29,295 nucleotides of DNA from CAUZFZ01 sp963579025 (GTDB taxonomy: Bacteria; Planctomycetota; Planctomycetia; Planctomycetales; Planctomycetaceae), in the NCBI GenBank assembly GCA_963579025.1, contig CAUZFZ010000139.1, positions 1 to 29,295 on the forward strand, read 5' to 3'. The number at the start of each line of letters is the position of its first letter. The first letter of the stretch is position 1. Under the pieces are notes generated by a model. It did not search any database. It saw only the letters and a list, made by a program, of their open reading frames with translations, and was not told the origin of the DNA. Shown here one piece after another: positions 8,204 to 15,350 of the stretch. A program made the position numbers and the translations under genes.

Positions 8204-10849
8204 ATGCGTCTGTTTCTCAGTTGGTCAGGAGACCTTAGCCATAGGGTCGCAAAAGCGTTTGCTGAGTGGATTCCCGATGTCATCAACGCAATAGAACCAT
8301 GGCTTTCGTCTGCACACATCGAAGCGGGTTCTGCATGGAATTCCGAACTACAAAACCAGTTGCGTTGTTGTGAATTCGGTGTTTTCTTTGTCACGGCCAG
8401 GAACGATCAGTCACCCTGGCTCCAGTTTGAGTTTGGGGCACTCGCGTCGCGGCTTGAGAATACGTCCGTATGTCCGTACCTCGTCGACATTAGATCGGCA
8501 CAGCTCCCTGCCGGTCCGCTTACACAATTCCAGACCACACAGTCTGACAAGACTGGAACGTGGAGTCTCATCACTGCTCTCAATCGAAAGCTCGGTGACT
8601 CGGCTCTTCGCGAAGATCGGCTCCAACGGATGTTTGATCGGTTGTGGCCAGATCTGTGTAAGGCGATTGCAGATGCAATCGAGCAAGATGGTGACGAGGA
8701 TCCGCCAGCTCGCAGCGAGTCGTCAATGATCGAAGAGACTCTCTTGTTAACCAGGCGACTCAATCACCGACTCGATTTGAAGACATGGAGCCTACGACAC
8801 ACCGGACCTGAAGGGGCCCTGCTGATCGACGCGTCCCACGTACAACCCGATGAACCAATCAGTGTGGGTGCCGACGATAATCCTGACACATCACATTCGT
8901 CCGACTCCCTTCACGGCAAGGCTGACGTCACGGCCTCGGCACCGGCAGACGACGTTGCCACATTAGAGGAAATCCCTGCAGTCAATACAGGTAGCAGTAC
9001 AAAGCAGGCTGACAGTGAGTCTGCGGAGGAGCGAGATTCGTCTGACGATGACCATTTCCAGCAAGCACTTCCACTTTCATTTGACGCAATGAGAGCGCAA
9101 TTCAACGCTGATGACGACAGTTTCAGTGAAACCGTCCAGTCGGATCCAGACGCCTTAGCCGGTGACGAAGACGGTTACGCTCAGACTGTGCGGTCGGACG
9201 CCGATCCGGCCGGCTTCATGCAGACACTGGCAGACAGTGACTTGATGGCTGGCGACCAGCAGACGATGGCCGATGCATGGGGAAGCGACAGCTTGGATGC
9301 TACGGCCGGGGCTCGCAAGCAGAAGGCAAAGACGGGAATAGATTCACTGGTCATCAGCGAACGCCCACTGAGTACGCGGCGAACCAGGGAATACAACAAA
9401 GGTCGTCGGCCACCAGAACCGGATAAACCGGAATACGAGCTACTGAAAAAACTTGGTGAAGGTGGCATGGGCGTCGTGTATACGGCGCGACAAACGTCGA
9501 TCAATCGCGAAGTTGCTTTGAAAATGCTCAAGGCAAAGACCGCGAAAGACAAAGAGCAGCAATGCAAGTTTCTGAGCGAAGCCGTGGTCACCGGCGACCT
9601 TTCGCACCCGAACATCGTCCCGATTTACGACGTCGGTCGTGGGCCGGATCAGACGCTGTTCTACGCGATGAAGAAGGTCGAAGGTCTGCCGTGGCAGGAC
9701 GTGCTCAAGGAAGAGTTCGAGTGTCTGGCGTTCGAAACACTGGACGAACTGGGGGTCAGTCAGCGTGATCTGCGGAAAGTCCGCAAGGGCGACAAGCAGC
9801 TTGAAGACTGCGAATGGTACGAACATGGTCGGTCGTGGGCATTGCCCTACCTGTTCCCGGACTGCTCGCCCAGTCAGTTGAAGCGGATGGTGGATGCGAA
9901 CCAGAACATTCGCCAGGTCATGGAAGAAATGAACATTGAAGCTCCCACGGAACCGCACATCTACCTCGTCCGTCTAGAGATGCGCAGTGCCTATCGGGAA
10001 AAGCAGCTCGACATTCTGTCACGCTGTGCAGACGCAATTGCGTTTGCTCACTCTCGCGGTGTGATTCATCGCGACCTGAAACCTGAAAACATCATGCTGG
10101 GCGCGTTTAACGAAGTCCTGGTCGTGGATTGGGGACTGGCGTATTCGACGAAGGACTTTCGAAAGTCATCGAGCGTTACCGAGACCACCAGCATGGGTGG
10201 CACGCCGGCGTACATGGCGCCGGAGATGGCCACAGGCCCGATCTCCAGGATTGGTCCCGCGAGTGATATCTATCTGCTGGGCGCGATTTTGTTTGAAGTC
10301 ATTTCAGGTCGACCGCCGCACGCCGGCAAGAACGCCATGAAATGCCTGATGTCCGCAGCTAAGAACCTGATTCGCGAAGTCGATCAGGAAGAAGTTGAAC
10401 GTAACGATCCCAGCGGCGAGCTGATGGAGATCGCTCTGAAGTCGATGGCGACGAACCCGGAGGATCGCTATCAGAGCGTGGACGAAATGCAGGCGGCGCT
10501 GCGCGAGCACGATTCACATGCGGAAATTGTGACGCTGACCGCGGCTGCATTTGAGCACCTTGAGGACGCGAAAGTGTCTCAAACTTACGATCAGTTCTTA
10601 CGGGCCCGATTTGGTTTCGAGCAGGTCATTGAAATGTGGGGCGTGAACCTCTATGCAGAAAACGGCCTGCTGGAAACACAGTTGGAATTCGCGAAGTGTG
10701 CGAAGAAGCGTGGCGACTTTGACCTGGGGCTGAGCCTGCTGGATGTCAGCGTCCCCGAGCATAAGTTGGTTTACGACGAACTGCAGTCGGCACAGGACAC
10801 ATTCCGCGATGGTGAGCACAAGCCCTCGTCCAAATGGTGGCGCCGCTAG
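8204..10849 (+). CDS. TIR domain - Ser/Thr protein kinase fusion
   Basis: An 881-residue soluble protein without signal peptide or membrane helix. Residues 1-160 form a bacterial TIR domain: MRLFLSWSGDLSHRVAKAF, EPWLSSAHIEAG, then SPWLQFEFGALAS, where Glu76 occupies the NADase catalytic position, then CPYLVDI and GPLTQFQ. Residues 190-405 are an acidic, Ser/Asp-rich linker with threonines in similar contexts at 310, 328, 341 and 354. The kinase domain has GEGGMG from Gly418, Lys440 in VALKML, HRDLKPEN with Asp624, DWG with Asp642 (Trp replaces Phe, common in planctomycetes) and GGTPAYMAPE. Lys440 to HRD is about 85 residues longer than usual, an insert at roughly 505-600. The C-terminus is TPR-like. 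ATG 8204 follows ACGAGG. By analogy, the TIR could cleave NAD+ under kinase control; this is inference. Confidence 0.9.
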   Translation: MRLFLSWSGDLSHRVAKAFAEWIPDVINAIEPWLSSAHIEAGSAWNSELQNQLRCCEFGVFFVTARNDQSPWLQFEFGALASRLENTSVCPYLVDIRSAQLPAGPLTQFQTTQSDKTGTWSLITALNRKLGDSALREDRLQRMFDRLWPDLCKAIADAIEQDGDEDPPARSESSMIEETLLLTRRLNHRLDLKTWSLRHTGPEGALLIDASHVQPDEPISVGADDNPDTSHSSDSLHGKADVTASAPADDVATLEEIPAVNTGSSTKQADSESAEERDSSDDDHFQQALPLSFDAMRAQFNADDDSFSETVQSDPDALAGDEDGYAQTVRSDADPAGFMQTLADSDLMAGDQQTMADAWGSDSLDATAGARKQKAKTGIDSLVISERPLSTRRTREYNKGRRPPEPDKPEYELLKKLGEGGMGVVYTARQTSINREVALKMLKAKTAKDKEQQCKFLSEAVVTGDLSHPNIVPIYDVGRGPDQTLFYAMKKVEGLPWQDVLKEEFECLAFETLDELGVSQRDLRKVRKGDKQLEDCEWYEHGRSWALPYLFPDCSPSQLKRMVDANQNIRQVMEEMNIEAPTEPHIYLVRLEMRSAYREKQLDILSRCADAIAFAHSRGVIHRDLKPENIMLGAFNEVLVVDWGLAYSTKDFRKSSSVTETTSMGGTPAYMAPEMATGPISRIGPASDIYLLGAILFEVISGRPPHAGKNAMKCLMSAAKNLIREVDQEEVERNDPSGELMEIALKSMATNPEDRYQSVDEMQAALREHDSHAEIVTLTAAAFEHLEDAKVSQTYDQFLRARFGFEQVIEMWGVNLYAENGLLETQLEFAKCAKKRGDFDLGLSLLDVSVPEHKLVYDELQSAQDTFRDGEHKPSSKWWRR

Positions 10850-11233
10850 ATTGCTGACCATATGCAGCCAGCTCAGCCCGTATTTTTGCGTGAAGCTCAG
10901 GACTACGAGAGATTCAGCCGGGCGAAATTCGGCTTTAAAGAGTCACTCCGGTAGTGGCCTGATCCCGTTCATCCGCAACGTCGCCCGGGCTGGAGATCAA
11001 GTGCGATCAGTTGTTGCGAGTCGCGCACGACGTGTTTCCCGCACGATTGAAATTCGCGGTGAAAGACGGGGCGGAAGACGTAGACAGAGATTACAGGGTG
11101 TAGAGTCACGTGGCCGACGCCGCACCGTGAGGTCGGCAGACGGACAATGCAGAGAGGTATCGTCGGAGTGACGTTGATACAAGACGACGTTAAGCGACCA
11201 CATAGCAGAAGAGACTGCAAGGAAAACAACACT
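10850..11233. other. Spacer between kinase and aminotransferase genes
   Basis: About 380 bp. The first 105 bp carry the relic repeat unit described separately. The rest has no recognisable gene. The aminotransferase reading frame is open back to 11147, but the upstream part has no family character. The ribosome binding site AAGGA is at about 11220. Confidence 0.5.
10862..10954 (+). pseudogene. Relic TPR-like unit continuing the kinase reading frame
   Basis: Directly after the kinase stop, in the same frame, a short reading frame encodes REAQDYERFSRAKFGFKESL and then stops. This resembles the kinase's own C-terminal unit SQTYDQFLRARFGFEQVIEM (shared pattern Y-x-x-F-x-R-A-x-FGF). It looks like the remains of a second copy of that repeat, cut off by the stop at 10847-10849. 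It may also be an out-of-date C-terminus of a once longer kinase. It is not likely to be translated separately; no ribosome binding site was seen. Confidence 0.55.
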
Positions 11234-12349
11234 ATGAGTGACCGCTGGATTGCCGAGCGGATGCATCGGATTGATGCGTCGGGGATTCGCAAGGTGTTCG
11301 ACCTTGCGGCCAATATGACTGAACCGATCAACCTGAGTATCGGGCAGCCTCACTTTGATACGCCGGACGAAATCAAAGAGTCGCTTTTCGAAGCCGTCCG
11401 TGAAGGCAGGAACGCTTACAGCCAGACCCAGGGCATTGCTCCGCTGCGGGAACGACTGCAACAGCGGGTGGACGATCAACTTGGCCACGACGACCGTCAG
11501 GTCTTCGTTTCCAGTGGGACCAGTGGCGGTCTGATGCTGGCACTCAGCACGCTGGTGAATCCCGGCGACGAAGTGATCGTGTTCGATCCTTACTTCGTGA
11601 TGTACGGGCACTTGACTGCGATGTCCGGTGGCAAAGTCGTGCTGATCGACACGTATCCGGACTTCTCCATCGACCTGGATCGGGTGCGCGATGCCATCAC
11701 GGATCGCACGAAAGTGATTCTGTTCAACAGCCCGGCGAATCCCACCGGGGCGGTGGCGACCGAAGAGGAAATGCGGGGCCTCGCCGAACTGGCCGCGGAG
11801 AAAGATGTCGCTCTGATCAGCGACGAGATCTACCGCTCGTTCTGCTACGACGGACCGTTCGTCAGTCCGGCGAAATGGAATGATCAGACGATCGTGATTG
11901 ATGGATTCAGCAAATCGCATTCACTGACCGGCTGGCGACTGGGTTTCGTCCACGGCCCCGCTCACGTGATGCAGCAGATGATCAAGCTGCAGCAGTTCAC
12001 ATTTGTGTGTGCTCCGCATCCGGTGCAATGGGCCGGACTCTCAGCACTGGATTACGACATCTCGTCACGAGTCAACGAGTATCGTGAGAAACGGGACTTC
12101 ATGGTGCGGGAGCTGAGTGACGACTTCGACATCGCGGGCGCTGGTGGCGCCTTCTATCTGTTCCTCAAAGCTCCATGGGGCACCGGAACGGAATTCGTGA
12201 AGGCCGCGATCGAGAATAACCTGCTGATCATTCCGGGCAACGTCTTCAGCAGCCAGGACACACACTTTCGACTCTCGTACGCAGCCGAGAACGACACGCT
12301 GGAACGTGGTGTTGAGGTTCTGAAGCGGTTGGCGCGGAACGCGCAGTGA
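11234..12349 (+). CDS. Class I/II PLP-dependent aminotransferase
   Basis: A 371-residue fold-type I aminotransferase that moves amino groups between an amino acid and a 2-oxo acid using pyridoxal phosphate. Visible elements are the N-terminal INLSIGQPHFDTP, the phosphate-binding VSSGTSGGLMLAL, FNSPANPTGAV, the cofactor Asp and Tyr in ISDEIYRSF, Lys227 forming the Schiff base in FSKSHSLTGWRLGFV, and the substrate-carboxylate Arg in FRLSYA near the C-terminus. It is close to the usual 370-400 residues of aspartate/aromatic-type enzymes; the exact substrate cannot be read from sequence. ATG 11234 has AAGGA about 10 bases upstream. It is transcribed alone and ends against a large inverted repeat shared with the convergent hydrolase gene. 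Confidence 0.94.
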   Translation: MSDRWIAERMHRIDASGIRKVFDLAANMTEPINLSIGQPHFDTPDEIKESLFEAVREGRNAYSQTQGIAPLRERLQQRVDDQLGHDDRQVFVSSGTSGGLMLALSTLVNPGDEVIVFDPYFVMYGHLTAMSGGKVVLIDTYPDFSIDLDRVRDAITDRTKVILFNSPANPTGAVATEEEMRGLAELAAEKDVALISDEIYRSFCYDGPFVSPAKWNDQTIVIDGFSKSHSLTGWRLGFVHGPAHVMQQMIKLQQFTFVCAPHPVQWAGLSALDYDISSRVNEYREKRDFMVRELSDDFDIAGAGGAFYLFLKAPWGTGTEFVKAAIENNLLIIPGNVFSSQDTHFRLSYAAENDTLERGVEVLKRLARNAQ

Positions 12350-12351
12350 AT

Positions 12352-12708
12352 GTTTTGAAGTTGCATAGTCGTGAGTCGCGAAGCGACGGCAGCACGTAGC
12401 CGTAGCCCGATTTCTCCGAAATCGGGACCAGACGACATCGCAGCCTGCCGACACATCGACCGCCGCTCAGTCTTGCCAGGTCCAGGGCAGCGGATTTCGG
12501 AGAAATCCGCCTACGGCTCAGCTCCGGACCAGTGCACAGCCTCGGCAGGCGTCAGCCGTACTCCCGGAAAAGCTATAAGTGGCGGCAGCAGGCATGATTG
12601 CTGTCGCCGCTTCGCGGCTTGGTCTCTTCCGCCCCTTTTTCTGCGGGCTTACGCCCACAGCTATGTGCTGCCGTCGCTTCGCGACTCCAAAGTGTGCAAC
12701 TTCAAAAC
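12352..12708. repeat. Composite palindromic repeat element (REP/BIME-like)
   Basis: Two arms in opposite orientation, 12352-12395 and 12665-12708, begin with GTTTTGAAGTTGCA at their outer ends and continue to a GTCGCGAAGCGAC hairpin and GGCAGCAC. Between them lie further small palindromes: CCCGATTTC-TCC-GAAATCGGG (12407-12427), GCGGATTTC-GGA-GAAATCCGC (12490-12510), which is a related hairpin in opposite orientation, and GCCGC-TTC-GCGGC (12606-12618). The whole block fills the gap between two convergent genes and has no coding content, so it may also serve as a bidirectional terminator. Confidence 0.8.
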
Positions 12709-12741
12709 CCACGCCTTGGCGAGTGTGGCTAACGGCAACTC

Positions 12742-14598
12742 TCATTTGCCGCCTGCCTTCAGAAACCGATCAATGAACTGGTACGCTTGCTCTCGTGCAT
12801 CGGGCGGGAAGTCATGAGGCGTGTCCGGGTAGACCGCCTGCAGATGATCGGAGTGCTCGAAGAGTTCGTAAATCGGGCGAGCCGTCGCGATTGATTCACG
12901 CACTCCAGTGACATCAAAGTCCCGGTCGTGGATCGCGGCACAGGCCATGAATGGTCGCGGAGCGAACGTCGCGATGATCTCTGGAAAATCAAACGGCAGT
13001 CGGTCAACGTCGTTGTCGAAGATCGACGCGATGCGCGGCATGTATCGCCAGCCGGTCCAGCTCGGCACGTCGTCGCGTTGGAATCCCGTGAAACCGCAAC
13101 TCGATACGATGACCTTCAGACGCGGCTCGAAGGCGGCTGTGAACATCGCGTTGTGCCCGCCCAGCGAGTGGCCAATAACACCGATGCGCTCTGGATCGAC
13201 CATGGGTAATGACTGCAGTACATCGACTGCCCGCATGTTGTCTCGGATCGCCTTCATGGTCCCGCTGACGTACTCAGGGTTGTCCTTCAGGTGCCATTTC
13301 GATTCGCCAAGCGAGGGGTAATCGGGCGATAAAGTCACGTAACCGCGGCGAGTCAACTCCAGCGCGTAATGCATGTTGGGCGAGCCGGTCAGGCCGACCG
13401 GTTCATCTTTGCCACGGCGAGTCGTTTGATGAAGACACAGCACCGCGGGCCGTCTTACCTTCGACGTTGCTTCGTCCGCGGGACGAAGCAGCCACGCATT
13501 GATCTGGTTACCGTCGCTCATGAAGCTGAGTTTTCTGCGGACCACGTTTCCGTCCTGTGTTTCAGCAGTGGACGTCACTTCCAACGGTTGGATCGGCCAC
13601 TGGGGCAAGCGTCCCATGACCCGCTCAAGACCTGCCATGATGTGTTGTCTGCGAATCGCCCAATCGTCGCGTGTGCGTATCAGTCGGGAGTGGCCGTCAT
13701 CAGCAATCAATGTCGAGACGTCGTCGTGACGCTTATAGGCCGGGCCTTGCCGCCGCTGCAGACTCTGCGTGTGTTTGATTACAAATTCGAGGGCCTGCGT
13801 CGTGTCGGCGTAGTTGGTCTGATGCCCGCCGTTGGCCTGGTGCAGACTTAGCGTGTGCGGATTGTGAGTGCTGACTGACTTCAACAGTCGCAGTGTGCTG
13901 TCGGGTGGAACGGTGGTGTCCAGACCGCCGGTCGTCGCCGCGATCGGCATGGTGAAACGCTCCGGGAAGAACACGGCGCTGCGCTGATGGTACTCGTCAG
14001 GCACCTCGGACTTTGTTCCACCAAACGACTTGGAAATCGCGTCCTGAAACCGGCTGTAGTTCACCAGGTCGGCCGTCCCGTTCAGCGAAACAACTCCGTC
14101 GACCAGGCGCGGATGTCGTGCGGCGAGAGTCAGGGCACCCGTGCCGCCCATCGATCCGCCGCACACAATGACACGATCGACGGGAAACTCGGCGCGCAGG
14201 TTACGAATGATCTGCACAACGTCAGCTTCCGCCTTTGGGCCCATCCACGAGGTCCTGGCCCGGTAGTCCGGCGAAACCAGCAGCATCGTGTGAGCCGCGG
14301 CGACATCACGGACGGCCCGGCATTCATCGCGTGATTGCCTCACGAACTGCCAGCGATCGGAGCCGTGCCCGTGCAGGGCAACGAGCACTGATACCCAATC
14401 AGTCTTTTCGACGCTTTCCGGAATCACGACGACGTACTTCTGATCCGTCCCGTCGCACTCGGCTTTGAAAGTCCGATCTTCGGTGCGGTCGCCCGACGAG
14501 GACTCATCGGCGAGCAGCGTTCCCGCCACCATGGCCAGACCGACGCATGCGAGACCAATTGCAACAACGCACCGGAACTGTTTCCTCGAGTGATTCAT
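12742..14598 (-). CDS. Secreted protein with two alpha/beta-hydrolase domains
   Basis: A 618-residue protein with a signal peptide (basic MNHSRKQFR, hydrophobic CVVAIGLACVGLAMVAGTLLA, then DESS). Residues 50-280 form an esterase/PHB-depolymerase-like alpha/beta hydrolase with nucleophile Ser149 in GGSMGG, likely Asp227 (GGLDTTV) and His259 (NGGHQTN). Residues 300-610 form a second hydrolase of the dienelactone hydrolase/acetyl-xylan-esterase-like type with Ser478 in GHSLGGH, an acidic partner around 558-560 (HDRD) and His595 (TPHDF). Both triads look complete, so the protein may deacylate polysaccharides at two sites. ATG 14598 is chosen because it gives the signal peptide and overlaps the upstream oxidase-subunit stop as ATGA, implying translational coupling. 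The frame is open further upstream without domain content. Confidence 0.9.
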   Translation of the reverse strand: MNHSRKQFRCVVAIGLACVGLAMVAGTLLADESSSGDRTEDRTFKAECDGTDQKYVVVIPESVEKTDWVSVLVALHGHGSDRWQFVRQSRDECRAVRDVAAAHTMLLVSPDYRARTSWMGPKAEADVVQIIRNLRAEFPVDRVIVCGGSMGGTGALTLAARHPRLVDGVVSLNGTADLVNYSRFQDAISKSFGGTKSEVPDEYHQRSAVFFPERFTMPIAATTGGLDTTVPPDSTLRLLKSVSTHNPHTLSLHQANGGHQTNYADTTQALEFVIKHTQSLQRRQGPAYKRHDDVSTLIADDGHSRLIRTRDDWAIRRQHIMAGLERVMGRLPQWPIQPLEVTSTAETQDGNVVRRKLSFMSDGNQINAWLLRPADEATSKVRRPAVLCLHQTTRRGKDEPVGLTGSPNMHYALELTRRGYVTLSPDYPSLGESKWHLKDNPEYVSGTMKAIRDNMRAVDVLQSLPMVDPERIGVIGHSLGGHNAMFTAAFEPRLKVIVSSCGFTGFQRDDVPSWTGWRYMPRIASIFDNDVDRLPFDFPEIIATFAPRPFMACAAIHDRDFDVTGVRESIATARPIYELFEHSDHLQAVYPDTPHDFPPDAREQAYQFIDRFLKAGGK

Positions 14599-15194
14599 GT
14601 GAGCACCGTACTTCCCACGAGAAACGCGGACATGATCATCAGCCAGACAATTCCCAACGTGTGCCAGAACCACGCGCAGAACGTGACGCCCCACGAGTAT
14701 TCGTGGTCGTAGCGATCAGCGAAGGCGCGCAGCAGAATGAATGCGACGAACAGCAGCGCAACGACGAAATGCAGGGCATGCATGGCGACAAATGCGAAGG
14801 CACCGTTGCGCAGCCCGGTGACATCCGCCGATGATCGCTGGGCGATCAACAGGCACCACATGGCATAGGTCTGAATGGCGACGAATGTCGTGCCAAAGAT
14901 GACCGAACGAACCAGTTGCTGACGGAAGAGTTGCTGACGTTCGATGCGGACAAACTGACATGCCCGATGCAACGTCCAGCTTCCGGCGGCCAGGCACGCG
15001 CTGCTCAACAGAAATGCCGACGGGAATATCAATTGCTCGGAGTCGCCCGTGAACGAACTCGTCCTGACCAGCAGCCATGCCGTTCCGCCGGCCAGCGCCA
15101 GCAGGGCGGACGAAAGGACAAAGAACACGAGGGCCAGGTTGCTCTGACGCTGCAGGAAACGATTCAAAGCAAACGGCGGTTCGGAAGTCTGCAT
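14595..15194 (-). CDS. Heme-copper oxidase subunit III family protein, orphan
   Basis: A 199-residue polytopic membrane protein with five hydrophobic segments. The last part, AFVAMHALHFVVALLFVAFI, then YSWGVTFCAWFWHTLGIVWL, matches the C-terminal helices of cytochrome c/quinol oxidase subunit III (conserved His, a W-H-T/F-x-x-x-VWL ending). Subunit III has no redox centre but stabilises the oxidase core. No subunit I, II or IV gene is nearby, so this is an orphan copy that might join an oxidase encoded elsewhere or have another role (the family includes NorE-like proteins). Its TGA overlaps the ATG of the downstream double-hydrolase gene by 4 bp. The start at ATG 15194 gives a short hydrophilic N-terminus. 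Confidence 0.82.
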   Translation of the reverse strand: MQTSEPPFALNRFLQRQSNLALVFFVLSSALLALAGGTAWLLVRTSSFTGDSEQLIFPSAFLLSSACLAAGSWTLHRACQFVRIERQQLFRQQLVRSVIFGTTFVAIQTYAMWCLLIAQRSSADVTGLRNGAFAFVAMHALHFVVALLFVAFILLRAFADRYDHEYSWGVTFCAWFWHTLGIVWLMIMSAFLVGSTVLT

Positions 15195-15350
15195 GGCAGA
15201 TTCTGTGGATGGCTTTTTCGCTTGACCCTGGATTCTGTATGCACGAAGCGTGCGCGTCTGGCAGGCATCCCGTCAATCCAGCAGAGTCGCCTGCTCCAGG
15301 ATCTGTCGCGTCGGCAGATCGCATCATTTTCTGGATGAACCACTTGTTGA

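Noticed and set aside
10997..11920. 307-codon minus-strand frame
   Set aside because: It is opposite the aminotransferase, with composition typical of a high-GC antisense frame.
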